Assembly (NCBI GenBank): GCA_937904325.1
Contig: CALGTK010000344.1
Coordinates: 1-43,085 of the forward strand
Direction of reading: 5' to 3'
Length of the DNA stretch: 43,085 nt
DNA from: an uncultured Planctomyces sp.
Lineage (GTDB): Bacteria > Planctomycetota > Planctomycetia > Planctomycetales > Planctomycetaceae
The position numbers and the translations under genes are program-made. Numbering within the stretch: the stretch's first letter is position 1; every line of letters starts with the position of its first letter. The notes below the pieces were generated by a model. That model searched no databases, was not told where the DNA came from, and saw only the letters and a program-made list of their open reading frames with translations. Below, piece by piece: positions 22,094-30,275 of the stretch.

Positions 22094-23242
22094 CTATTGT
22101 TGCTGACTTTGTGTTGCCACCAACTCCTCGATCGACGCGTCCTTTGATGCAAGAGCTGATCCCACCAAACCGTAAGGGCTCATTGGAATTGACGATTCCT
22201 GTCCCAGCAGCATTTGGCGGACAAGAACAGCCGTGCCGGGCGACATTTGCAATCCGGATCGGAAATGCCCGGTAGCAACAAACAGATTGTTTTGGGCGGG
22301 CAAACGTGTAATGAAAGGTTCTTCGCGGCCCGAGAAAGGTCTCAACCCGGACCAGCATCTTTCAATTTCCGCCGAAGCCAATGCAGGGACGACCGACACG
22401 GCGAATTTAAGCAGACTTTGCACGCCGTCGACTGTGTTCTGTTTGATAAACCCGACTCGTTCTTCGGTGGAACCAATAAGAATCCGCCCGTCAGTTCGCG
22501 GTACCAGATATCTTGCTCCATCCTGAATGACATGCCGAAATGGAAGCGGCGAGCATCTAAGCAGCACGATTTGACCACGCATGGGCTCGACGTTTAGTTC
22601 CACGCCGGCTTCCTGAGTCAACTGACGAGACCACGCTCCACTGCAAATCACAAATTGCCCGGCCGCGTAATCAGCACCTGCTGTGCGAATGTGGGTGACA
22701 CGATTTCCGGACACCCGCCATCCACAGGCTGCCGCGCCTTCAAGAAATTCGACACCGACTTCCGCACACGCTGCCGCGAGCGCTTTCAGATGTCGAGGAT
22801 TTCGCACCTGGCAAAATTCATCAAGACGGTAGGCGTCTTTGATGCTTGACGAGATTGCCGTTTCAAAGTGCCGTCGCCGATCGTCGCTCAGCAACTCAAC
22901 TCTGTTACCGGAGGCTTTCCATGTGTTTGCTTCATCCAGCAGACCGCGGTCAAACGATACTTCGATCGCCCCGCAGTTCTGGTATCCATTGTCGATGCCC
23001 GTGGCTTCGCGAAGGGATTGAGTCCACTCGGCCCAAAGTTCACAACTGAGCGCTCTCAGCCGCCCTTCCCCGCTGGTTTCACCGGCAAGATTACCAGGCG
23101 GCAGCATGCCCGCTCCTGCCCAGGATGCTTCCTGGCCGATCATTCTCTGATCGATTATTTTGACGGTCGCGCCGTGGCTGGCAAGTTCCCAGGCGGCTGA
23201 GAGGCCAATCACTCCTCCACCGACAACAATCACATCTGACAT
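22094..23242 (-). CDS. ThiO-like glycine/D-amino-acid oxidase (DAO family)
   Basis: A 382-residue flavoenzyme of the D-amino-acid oxidase/glycine oxidase family. The N-terminal GGGVIGLSAAWELA binds FAD. EASWAGAGMLPPG is the covalent/ADP-proximal segment typical of ThiO. PMRGQIVLL, YLVPRTDGRILIGSTEERVGF and ATGHFRSGLQMSPGTA follow in the right order. ThiO oxidises glycine to the imine for thiazole synthesis in thiamine biosynthesis. No other thi gene is in the window and the gene opens a flavoprotein/radical-SAM cluster, so a role in that cluster is an alternative. The last 25 residues (ASKDASIEELVATQSQQQ) are a non-conserved tail. It begins the cluster; upstream is a 257-base spacer. Confidence 0.85.
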   Translation of the reverse strand: MSDVIVVGGGVIGLSAAWELASHGATVKIIDQRMIGQEASWAGAGMLPPGNLAGETSGEGRLRALSCELWAEWTQSLREATGIDNGYQNCGAIEVSFDRGLLDEANTWKASGNRVELLSDDRRRHFETAISSSIKDAYRLDEFCQVRNPRHLKALAAACAEVGVEFLEGAAACGWRVSGNRVTHIRTAGADYAAGQFVICSGAWSRQLTQEAGVELNVEPMRGQIVLLRCSPLPFRHVIQDGARYLVPRTDGRILIGSTEERVGFIKQNTVDGVQSLLKFAVSVVPALASAEIERCWSGLRPFSGREEPFITRLPAQNNLFVATGHFRSGLQMSPGTAVLVRQMLLGQESSIPMSPYGLVGSALASKDASIEELVATQSQQQ

Positions 23243-23418
23243 GCGTCCTGAACTTTCCGTGCTCCGTACGTCTTCAGCGTGTGTAAGGGACAGTTTACCC
23301 TTGATGACCAGAACTTACTCAATGCCGCTTTCGAGGGGACAGTCGCAGTATAGAACTGCCGTCACTGAGTGTCACACCTGAGGCACAATCGGTAGCGGAC
23401 CAGGAGATCACGTTACGC

Positions 23419-23449
23419 GGTCCTGCGAATACTGCCGCTCAACAGGACC
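23419..23449. other. Hairpin in the spacer after the diheme protein gene
   Basis: GGTCCTG (23419-23425) and CAGGACC (23443-23449) form a perfect 7-bp stem with a 17-base loop, about 50 bases beyond the stop of the minus-strand diheme gene and upstream of the ThiO-like gene. No T tract follows, so it is not a classic intrinsic terminator. The 257-base spacer 23243-23499 holds no gene that I can support. Confidence 0.3.
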
Positions 23450-23499
23450 TTCATCTACCAGACGACCCCGAGAGACATACTCCTGTGCCCGGCCCTGCG

Positions 23500-25365
23500 T
23501 TACCGAAGACTGTTGAGGTACGCCGTGCCGAGACTCTTGATATCTGTCGAATAAACAGCACTTGCCGCTGCTCCCATATTCGCGCCGGACTGCAGTCTGG
23601 AGATGAACTGACCAAACTTTCGCCCGCCCCCCGCCTTGATCATGAATGAAACTACCGAATAGCCAACCGGACCGACTTCGCCTGGCCCGAACCGCCCATC
23701 CGTGAAAACATCTTCCGGTCGCTCGATGCCCTTGAGCGCGTCCAGAACCTGCGATCCCATGCCAGCCACATAGGAATTGGAGCCAACAACTCGCCCGGCC
23801 ATCGCCAGACCTGTTCCTCGAATGACCCACTGTGGCAGATTCGTTCCTGGTTTCTGCAGGTAAGCGCCAGTGATGTGGTCAATCACGCTGAGGTGAAGGC
23901 CGCCATGAGTCTCGCCGGGGTCATCACCCACGTCTTCTACGGCGATGTATGCGTCTTCAAACCCCGTTGTGATATGAGCATGCCCATGCATGTCGCGAGC
24001 CGTGCTTCGGCTGTGCAGAACCTGGTTTAACTCCGTGTAACCAAAACGGTCTTTCATTACGAAGATCGTCAGCCGACCTTTCCAGACTGGCCGTTGCTGA
24101 ATGCCGAACATCGATCGCAACTCACCCAGATACTGTCCTGCCCAGTCGCTGACCTGTTTCAAACGATCTTCTGACGCGTCACCGTACACGTAGAACTCGT
24201 CGCTGGTCACGTATCGAGCGGTGACTCGAGCTGACACTCGTTTCCATTGGTCTTCGGTTCGCTGTTCACGCATCTGGCGAAACTCGTCTGGCGACAACGC
24301 GGCGAGACGTTCCATAGCCAGTTCATCTTCCGTCGGCACGAGGCGTCGAAGTGGGAGCTTCGGATCACCGCCGTCGAATTTGGCACCTTCCTCGATCCAT
24401 GTCCGAAGGTCAGCGTGGAACTTGCGAGTGATTCTGGCTTGCCCCTGAGGCATCCGAGGTTGCTCCCCTGCCCCGACGAGTTGCCACAATCGACTGCCGT
24501 CCAGATTACCCGCGACGATTACTCGTCCGCTGTCACCGCCACGCATCAGGTTCTCAAAAGTTTCGACGTTCAATCCACTGTTAGGATCATTGCCTCGGTG
24601 ACAGCCGGTGCAGAGATTCACTATGGTCGGTGCGATGTCTCGAACGAACGAAACTTTTTCTGTACCCGTGGCTTTGGTAATCATGACTGGTGGAGCGTCC
24701 GGTTCTTTGCTTCCGTCCGACTTTAACTCTGCCAGGGGGGTTGCCTCGTTGTTGCCGTCAAAGATCGCTCCCTGATTAATCCAGGTGTAGATTTTCTCCA
24801 GCTCGGGACGATCAAGCGCATTACCATTTTTGGGCATTCGAGCCTGAGCATCCTGTGTAACCAGCCTGAGCATAAGCAGGCTGCGTTGAGCCTGTTTGGG
24901 AACGAGCAGTACGCCATTCTGTCCGCCGCGTTTCATCGTTGCGAAGGATGTTAGATTCAGTCGGCCTCGCGGGTTGTCGCTCCCGTGGCAGTTACCGCAG
25001 CGTTGATCCAGAATCGGAGCGATCTCACCAGAGAAGCTGATCAGCGTGGGGTCTGGTTTACCAAGGGCTTTCGCCACTCGTTGACGGTTGACTGTGAGAA
25101 GTTTCTTAAGTGACGAAACCGCCCGATCTGTCGGAGACAGTTGAGCGTCGGCAATCAACTTCATCGCCTGCTCATGCAGCTCTTCGAGCTTCTTTTCGGC
25201 CTCTTCGTAATTCTTACGACGAATCAGCGACGAGACGGTCGCAACCTCCTTTTGAATCGCTGAAAGCTGTTTCCGCTGCTCGGGAGTTGGAGCCGCCTGA
25301 GAATTCGAAACCGACAACACTAATATTGCTAATCCGAGTGTGACGCACGCACAGAGTTGACGCAT
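23500..25365 (-). CDS. Secreted protein with two planctomycete cytochrome-c-like domains and a peptidase-like C-terminus
   Basis: About 621 residues from the ATG at 25365 (GAGG 9 bases upstream; the frame runs to 25452 without a signal peptide). A signal peptide (LGLAILVLSVSNSQA) leads into a helical region. Two domains of the PSCyt1/c-type type follow: FSGEIAPILDQRCGNCHG (heme motif C123-H127) and FVRDIAPTIVNLCTGCHRG (C252-H256), each with a distal RMPK or RMPQ methionine as candidate axial ligand. The C-terminal 270 residues resemble DUF1570-type peptidase-like domains: RLTIFVMKDRFGYTELN, GETHGGLHLSVIDHITGAYL and LPQWVIRGTGLAMAGR, without an intact HExxH. Covalent heme binding and periplasmic location are inferred from motifs. 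Electron-transfer partners are not in the window. Confidence 0.8.
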   Translation of the reverse strand: MRQLCACVTLGLAILVLSVSNSQAAPTPEQRKQLSAIQKEVATVSSLIRRKNYEEAEKKLEELHEQAMKLIADAQLSPTDRAVSSLKKLLTVNRQRVAKALGKPDPTLISFSGEIAPILDQRCGNCHGSDNPRGRLNLTSFATMKRGGQNGVLLVPKQAQRSLLMLRLVTQDAQARMPKNGNALDRPELEKIYTWINQGAIFDGNNEATPLAELKSDGSKEPDAPPVMITKATGTEKVSFVRDIAPTIVNLCTGCHRGNDPNSGLNVETFENLMRGGDSGRVIVAGNLDGSRLWQLVGAGEQPRMPQGQARITRKFHADLRTWIEEGAKFDGGDPKLPLRRLVPTEDELAMERLAALSPDEFRQMREQRTEDQWKRVSARVTARYVTSDEFYVYGDASEDRLKQVSDWAGQYLGELRSMFGIQQRPVWKGRLTIFVMKDRFGYTELNQVLHSRSTARDMHGHAHITTGFEDAYIAVEDVGDDPGETHGGLHLSVIDHITGAYLQKPGTNLPQWVIRGTGLAMAGRVVGSNSYVAGMGSQVLDALKGIERPEDVFTDGRFGPGEVGPVGYSVVSFMIKAGGGRKFGQFISRLQSGANMGAAASAVYSTDIKSLGTAYLNSLR

Positions 25366-25617
25366 TCTTACAGTCCTCAATTCATCGAGTTGACGAATCT
25401 TCTGAATCGATCCACGTTTGACAGTTTTGACCCAGTATAAGTCTGCTGCCATGCTGAAGAAAGACTTGAAGCATTGGCCTCATTGCTCGAACGTACCGGC
25501 GCAACGCTCACTGTTAACCTCACTGAGACGACCCAGCTTCGCCAGAATTTGAACGATCAAAGGCAGATTGTCGAATTCGGCGTGCCTTGTGACGAGGTCG
25601 TCAGCCTGTGTTAACAG

Positions 25618-25642
25618 AAAAGCCCGCCGAATTCGGCAGGCT
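25618..25642 (-). terminator. Rho-independent terminator of tpx
   Basis: Read on the minus strand, AGCCTGCCG-AATT-CGGCGGGCT is a 9-bp stem with one G-U wobble and a tetraloop, immediately followed by TTT and CTGTT. It lies 33 bases after the tpx stop codon, the expected place. This is the clearest intrinsic terminator in the window. The remaining spacer to 25452 shows no gene. Confidence 0.85.
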
Positions 25643-25675
25643 GTCCCGTTTGTCAAGATGTCCGGCTCAGGCTGA

Positions 25676-26191
25676 TTACTGAACAGCCGCGAGTGCCGCG
25701 TCGTAATTCGGATGGTCGGCGATTTCGCTGACATATTCGACATGTGTCAGTTTTCCGTCGACGTCGGCGACAAACACGGCACGTGCGAGGCAACGATGCA
25801 GCGGTCCGCCCTGAATCAGGACTCCGTAGGCTTCGCCGAAACCTGTGCAGCGGTGGCCACTCAGAGCTTTGATGTTTTCGGCAGACTCTGCTCCGCACCA
25901 GCGTTTCTGGGCGAACGGAAGGTCCATGCTGACGACCAGAATTTCAACATCGGCTAGATTGCCGGCTTCGTCGTTAAAGCGTTTGGTTTCCTGATGACAG
26001 GTCGGAGTGTCCAGAGACGGCACCGTAATGACAATCCGCTTCTTGCCTGCACTATCAGCCAGTGTTACATCGCCGAGGCTGTTGTTCTGAAGCTTGAAAT
26101 CGGGAGCCGCGTCACCGGCTTTCAGTTCCGGTCCTGCCAGATCAACCGCGTTTCCTTTGAGAGTGACCGCCGCGCTTCGAACATTCGCCAT
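25676..26191 (-). CDS. tpx: Thiol peroxidase (atypical 2-Cys peroxiredoxin)
   Basis: A 171-residue cytosolic peroxiredoxin reducing hydrogen peroxide and organic peroxides with thioredoxin. The peroxidatic cysteine is C65 in PSLDTPTCHQETKRFN and the resolving cysteine is C99 in LPFAQKRWCGAE, the spacing of the Tpx subfamily. GDAAPDFKLQNNSL and LARAVFVAD are also typical. The frame is open to 26266, but the ATG at 26191 has GGAGG six bases upstream and gives the standard start, so it is the real one. It is a single-gene unit with its own terminator, divergent from the sulfatase at 26410. Confidence 0.95.
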   Translation of the reverse strand: MANVRSAAVTLKGNAVDLAGPELKAGDAAPDFKLQNNSLGDVTLADSAGKKRIVITVPSLDTPTCHQETKRFNDEAGNLADVEILVVSMDLPFAQKRWCGAESAENIKALSGHRCTGFGEAYGVLIQGGPLHRCLARAVFVADVDGKLTHVEYVSEIADHPNYDAALAAVQ

Positions 26192-26409
26192 TTGTTTCCT
26201 CCAGATAGATGTCTCGGAATTTTCCACTAGTTGTCGCGCGGGAGTATGGCGGAACTCAGGCAGCAATTCCAGGGACGGGAATCAGCCATTCCCGAGTGGC
26301 CCAATGAGTTGACGACACTGTTCATAAACAGCCAGAATTTGTTTTGACCGGACAGATTTCCGGGAGTCATTGACCATAACTGAATCTACGACGTGCAGGA
26401 ACTTCGACG

Positions 26410-27861
26410 ATGCCGGTGTCATTTCGAGAATTCTACTTTGCAGGCCTGGCAGTTCTCGCTTGCTTGACGAATGCGTTCGACATAAGTGCCGCTGATGATG
26501 TGACAAAGCAGCCGAACTTTCTTTTCATTATCGCGGACGACTGTACGCATCGAGACATCGGCTGTTACGGCGGACAGGCAAAGACGCCAAATATCGATCA
26601 GCTTGCAAAGGAAGGCATGCGATTTACGCAGTGCTTTCAGGCCGCTCCAATGTGTTCGCCGACCAGGCATAACATCTACACGGGTCTGTACCCTGTAAAG
26701 AGTGGCGCCTACCCGAATCACACTTTCGCAAAAGACGGCACGAAAAGCATTGTTCACTACCTGAAGCCGCACGGATATCGAGTCGCTCTTAGCGGTAAGA
26801 CCCACATCGCGCCTAAAGAAGTCTTTGCTTTCGAGTATTCCGGCGGTAAGAATCCCGACCTGAAGGCCGTCGAGAAACTGTTCGAAGAGAGCGACAAATC
26901 CGGAACGCCGTTCTGCCTGTTTGCATGCTCGAACGAGCCACACACTCCGTACACGATGGGCGATCCATCGAAGTACGACGAGGCGACATTGAAGCTGCCA
27001 GCAAACTTTGTGGACACGCTGGAGACGCGAACTGAGTACGTCAAATACCTCGCCGAGATTTCCTACTACGACTGGCAGGTTGGCGAATGTCTGCGGCTTC
27101 TCGATAAACACGGTCACGCAGACAACACGCTTGTCGTCGTCGTCAGCGAGCAGGGTTCCAGTTTTCCGTTTGCAAAATGGACGTGCTACGACTCCGGACT
27201 GCAAAGCGCGATGATTGCTCGCTGGCCAGGTAAGATTATCGCAGGCACAATCAGTGACGCTATGGTCGAGTATGTCGATGTCCTCCCGACGTTTTTAAAC
27301 GCAGCGGCCCTGGATCGTCCAGGTGTGCTCGACGGACGAAGCTTTCTGCCTGTGTTGACTGGCAAGGAAACAAAGCACAAGGACTTCGTGTTTGGCATGA
27401 TGACAACGCGAGGGATCAATAATGGTTCCGATCACTTCGGCATTCGGTCTGTTCGATCTGACAAGTACAAGTATATCCTCAATTTGACTCCCGAAATTAC
27501 ATTTAAGAATGCGTGTGTGAAGCTGCCTTCTTTTGTCTCGTGGAAGAAGAAAGCAGTCGCTGGTGATGCGGTCGCGGCAGAAGTCGTTCGGCGATACGAA
27601 CATCGTCCGGCCGAAGAACTTTATGATGTCACTCAGGACACGCTCGAATGGACGAATCTTGCGGATGACCCAGAACTTTCGGAAGCCAAGGCTGAGCTGA
27701 AGAACCAGCTTGCCATCTGGATGAAAGCTCAAGGTGACAAGGGCGTTCAGACTGAAATGGAAGCATTGGAACACCAGGGCCGAAATCGAAAAAAATCCCG
27801 CAGACGTCCTGCAACAAAGGGAAAGAAAGCGGGCAGCAAGAAGAAGGCCCTTCTCCAATAG
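26410..27861 (+). CDS. Formylglycine-type sulfatase, exported
   Basis: A 483-residue member of the alkaline-phosphatase superfamily. A signal peptide (FAGLAVLACLTNAFDISA) is followed by the metal motif NFLFIIADDCTHRDIG (D43, D44) and the formylglycine motif C82-S-P-T-R in APMCSPTRHNIYTGLYP. The cysteine would be oxidised to formylglycine by a separate FGE. SGKTHIAPKEVF and SNEPHTPY provide further metal and substrate residues. Planctomycetes carry many such enzymes against sulfated algal polysaccharides; the substrate here is unknown. The C-terminal 25 residues are strongly basic (KKSRRRP, KKAGSKKK). AGGA stands 9 bases before the ATG. It stands alone, with an ABC-ATPase remnant directly downstream. 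Confidence 0.9.
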   Translation: MPVSFREFYFAGLAVLACLTNAFDISAADDVTKQPNFLFIIADDCTHRDIGCYGGQAKTPNIDQLAKEGMRFTQCFQAAPMCSPTRHNIYTGLYPVKSGAYPNHTFAKDGTKSIVHYLKPHGYRVALSGKTHIAPKEVFAFEYSGGKNPDLKAVEKLFEESDKSGTPFCLFACSNEPHTPYTMGDPSKYDEATLKLPANFVDTLETRTEYVKYLAEISYYDWQVGECLRLLDKHGHADNTLVVVVSEQGSSFPFAKWTCYDSGLQSAMIARWPGKIIAGTISDAMVEYVDVLPTFLNAAALDRPGVLDGRSFLPVLTGKETKHKDFVFGMMTTRGINNGSDHFGIRSVRSDKYKYILNLTPEITFKNACVKLPSFVSWKKKAVAGDAVAAEVVRRYEHRPAEELYDVTQDTLEWTNLADDPELSEAKAELKNQLAIWMKAQGDKGVQTEMEALEHQGRNRKKSRRRPATKGKKAGSKKKALLQ

Positions 27862-27913
27862 AAGATTTGCAGCTCAGTTTCTTTACCGTGCCGCATCGCT
27901 TCGAGATGTTGTG

Positions 27914-28045
27914 ATGACCGCTTTTGCCCTCGAACTTGTAAATGTCATCAAGACTTACGTTGACGGCAGCGTGAGAGTTTCCGTCTTGAAGGGGCTTGTC
28001 GCCAGTATTACCTCCGTTGAGCGGGTCGCGGTTTTGACTCACTGA
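27914..28045 (+). pseudogene. N-terminal remnant of a LolD/MacB-type ABC transporter ATPase
   Basis: A 43-codon reading frame starting at ATG 27914 reads MTAFALELVNVIKTYVDGSV and continues RVSVLKGLVASITSVERVAV, then LTH and a stop. This closely follows the start of LolD/MacB-family ATPases (aromatic-stacking Tyr in KTY, DGS-x-x-V-x-VL-x-G, and ERVAV just before the Walker A). It stops exactly where the P-loop GxxGxGKST should begin. I find no Walker A, signature or Walker B in any frame of the remaining 219 bases before the carbonic anhydrase gene. I read it as a decayed gene fragment left by deletion. Alternative: a chance match, but the run of aligned residues makes that less likely. Confidence 0.5.
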
Positions 28046-28264
28046 AAGCGACGGGTGTGGAAACTGACTCAGCCGTCGGACTCCACGAACCGTTGACTGC
28101 ACCAATGTCTGTGTTTCCTGCGTGGCTGCCTCTCAGCGTTTCAGCCTTTTGCCGTGTCGTCACGACAGTCGCCGCTTTCTCTACCGCACGTTGAGTTACA
28201 CGGTTCGATTCCGTGCAGGCTCTCCGTCAAGACTGACGGTGGCGGGTAGAAACTGACCACACCC
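28046..28264. other. Hairpin-rich spacer following the ABC remnant
   Basis: This spacer between convergent genes is framed by an inverted repeat, GGGTGTGG (28053-28060) and CCACACCC (28257-28264), and by a direct repeat GAAACTGAC (28060-28068 and 28249-28257). Inside are a TGTCG-TCA-CGACA hairpin (28155-28167), a tRNA-T-arm-like CACGG-TTCGATT-CCGTG hairpin (28199-28215) and CCGTCA-AGAC-TGACGG (28224-28239). No coding region is supported. It may be a small inserted element, an RNA structure, or the paired 3' ends of the two transcripts. Confidence 0.4.
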
Positions 28265-29173
28265 TCAGCGAATTGCAGGGCCTGTCACCGCACGTTCATT
28301 GAGTGGCTGGACCGGGCGGTTGTTACCGTCGATGATTTTTTTGAACTTTGTGATCTGCAGTTCTGATAGTTCGACCGGAGTCTTCAGGATCATCCAAAGC
28401 ACATTCTCTGTGCAAGGCGGCGTCGTGAACGATCCGGTGTAGCGATAATAGTTCTGGTCGGTGGGGAGCAACGTTGCTGCGTCGATAGTCAGACTTTCTT
28501 TGCGCTCTCGATTCGTTTTGGTCGGCAGATAATTCCACACCTGATCGAAAGCAGGGTTGTCGGCTCCTTCTTCGATCAGAACTGCGATCACTGCGATGGT
28601 TCCATCGTCGCTCTTGTGGACGAGGTGCATTTCCATGGCCGAGTGGCGGCCTTTAACGGTGTGTTCACTCGGTGAGTGAAAGTGGAATTGCTGGAGCGTA
28701 TATCGCTTGCCAGCGACCGAAATTGAGCTGTGATGGTCTTCGATTTCTTCCACGGTGTGGCCGTTATAAACAAGGTCGATCAGCGAAGGGCCGTAAGCAA
28801 AATCTATCGCCGACATGGACGCCGGCTCGACGGTTCCAATGTCGATTGGCGACTGTTGGCGGCCCGTTTTTGCAAGCACGTATTCAGGACTGAGGTCGCC
28901 CCAGTGGCCAGGGCCTGTCTCACCGGTGTATCCCCATTCAGCTGAGTGAGGCTGTTCTTTCTTATGAAGATAATGGTGGATCGGCTCGTCGCTGTTTCCG
29001 ACAACGTTCACCGCCGGTGTTTCGTCGAGATTTGCAGTTGCCGGCAATGCACTATCTGGAACATTGCCGGCCGGAGTTGAATTGCTTGCCGGTGGAGCAT
29101 CACTGCATCCCAATTGCAGAACGCTCAAACAAATGATTCCGAACAGCGAACTGGAAACTCGGTCGCAAAACAT
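28265..29173 (-). CDS. Alpha-type carbonic anhydrase, lipoprotein
   Basis: A 302-residue protein that interconverts CO2 and bicarbonate outside the cytoplasm. The N-terminus ends in a lipobox (SVLQLGC, lipidated C23), followed by a Pro/Ala/Asn-rich linker to about residue 70. The alpha-CA domain shows WGYTGETGPGHWGDL, QQSPIDI, and the zinc histidines H164 and H166 (LQQFHFHSPSEH) and H183 (EMHLVH), then the substrate-pocket SFTTPPCTENVLW. All catalytic features are intact. AGAGGA lies 8 to 9 bases upstream of the ATG. It is followed upstream on the same strand by a gene for a secreted HExxH protein, 60 bases away, so the two may be co-expressed. Confidence 0.92.
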   Translation of the reverse strand: MFCDRVSSSLFGIICLSVLQLGCSDAPPASNSTPAGNVPDSALPATANLDETPAVNVVGNSDEPIHHYLHKKEQPHSAEWGYTGETGPGHWGDLSPEYVLAKTGRQQSPIDIGTVEPASMSAIDFAYGPSLIDLVYNGHTVEEIEDHHSSISVAGKRYTLQQFHFHSPSEHTVKGRHSAMEMHLVHKSDDGTIAVIAVLIEEGADNPAFDQVWNYLPTKTNRERKESLTIDAATLLPTDQNYYRYTGSFTTPPCTENVLWMILKTPVELSELQITKFKKIIDGNNRPVQPLNERAVTGPAIR

Positions 29174-29233
29174 TAGTTGGTTCCTCTGGTGATGTAATTT
29201 GTTTCGAGCGTTTTCTTAATACGCGGAACGAGT

Positions 29234-30145
29234 TTACTTCCGAGCACTCGCCTTCGCTCTGATGTCCTTGCGAGATTTATCGAGTCGAGGCGGCCAGACG
29301 AACGACGGTGCAGATTTCGGATCGTAGCCAGCAAGATGCCCTGTTAATCGAGTGATTGGTTTCGCGTAGACGAGTTTCGTATCTCCAAAGACTTCTTCGC
29401 ACAATTCAGCCAGACCAGGATCGTATTCGCGGAGTTCTTTTCGTGTATCGACATGGTTGTGATCGTGGTCTGGTGGGCGATTGTTGTTGAACCACGACTG
29501 GACCCCTTCTGCGAAGTACTCTGCGTGGTTCGTGGACGCGTACTTTGTTTTCCACAGCCCAGCTTTCATTGCTCGGTTGTAGCTTGCTTTCAGCCGCTCA
29601 TCGAATGTCGGATCCACGACGATCATCCCGCGCAGGTGGATATTGTGAGCAAACTCGTGAATCAGAATGTTTTCCGCGAAGTAGGGATCGCCGCCCAGAC
29701 CGAGCAGGTTTTCTTCCCCACAGGAACACACGGGGTCACGTTTTGATCCGCCGAGGCCTCTCGCTCGTGCGTCCCAGAAATCTTTCGGTTTCATGTGTGA
29801 ATGCTCGGGCACGTCCGTCGTGAACTCGTCATGAGCCATAACGACAAGCCGCGAACCACCGTCGATCATTGCTTTGCGAACGTCGGGACGCCTGGCCAGC
29901 ATCATGTCGGCAAGGTACGCCGCTTCTTTTAATGCGTAATCGTTGACCTTGCTGGAACTTACAATCGGATAGCCGCTCGCCGAAACGTACTTCCTGTAAA
30001 ACGGTGACAGCTTCATGGCAGCTGGCGGCGCAGTGACTTCGTAGGTGGTTTGCTCGTGATCAGAACGGGGTTCAGCGGTGTGGGTATCGACACCGAGGGA
30101 CAGTGCCAGCCCTGCAGCCAGAATCAGACGTGTTGCCAGAATCAT
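29234..30145 (-). CDS. Secreted HExxH metallopeptidase-like protein, function unknown
   Basis: A 303-residue protein with a signal peptide (LILAAGLALSLGVDTHTA). The central ILIHEFAHNIHL contains a zinc-metalloprotease HExxH. About 55 residues later, TNHAEYFAEGVQSWF could supply the third zinc ligand (glutamate of the gluzincin type). A preceding SKRDPVCSCGEENLLGLGGD holds a C-x-C pair. DHDHNH is a His/Asp-rich loop. I do not recognise a named family beyond gluzincin-like peptidases. A periplasmic or surface peptidase is likely. It precedes the carbonic anhydrase gene by 60 bases, both on the minus strand. Confidence 0.7.
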   Translation of the reverse strand: MILATRLILAAGLALSLGVDTHTAEPRSDHEQTTYEVTAPPAAMKLSPFYRKYVSASGYPIVSSSKVNDYALKEAAYLADMMLARRPDVRKAMIDGGSRLVVMAHDEFTTDVPEHSHMKPKDFWDARARGLGGSKRDPVCSCGEENLLGLGGDPYFAENILIHEFAHNIHLRGMIVVDPTFDERLKASYNRAMKAGLWKTKYASTNHAEYFAEGVQSWFNNNRPPDHDHNHVDTRKELREYDPGLAELCEEVFGDTKLVYAKPITRLTGHLAGYDPKSAPSFVWPPRLDKSRKDIRAKASARK

Positions 30146-30275
30146 AGTATCCTCGTTAGCTCAAACCACGACCAGGGACACTTCGATAGCCCTTTCACAA
30201 GTTGTACTTTAGCAGCTCGACCGGTTCTGACGACGAAGTCGGCGCCCGGCACACAGATTCAATCATCCAGTCGGT

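Noticed and set aside
22071-22358. Longer N-terminus of the FAD oxidoreductase
   Set aside because: The 96 extra residues overlap the ThiO-like gene, are Cys/Arg-rich and lack flavoprotein features; the ATG at 22070 directly precedes the FAD motif.
25480-25743. Open frame overlapping the 3' end of tpx on the same strand
   Set aside because: It contains the tpx terminator hairpin, has no start signal or recognisable motif, and is best read as a chance frame.
27734-27913. N-terminal extension of the ABC remnant into the sulfatase gene
   Set aside because: It overlaps the real sulfatase reading frame and is not ABC-like; the similarity begins at the ATG at 27914.
28120-28225. Possible tRNA gene ending in the T-arm-like hairpin
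   Set aside because: The T-arm is perfect, but no matching 5' acceptor strand (GAGCCTG) or credible anticodon arm exists upstream at tRNA distances, so only a 3'-like fragment can be claimed.
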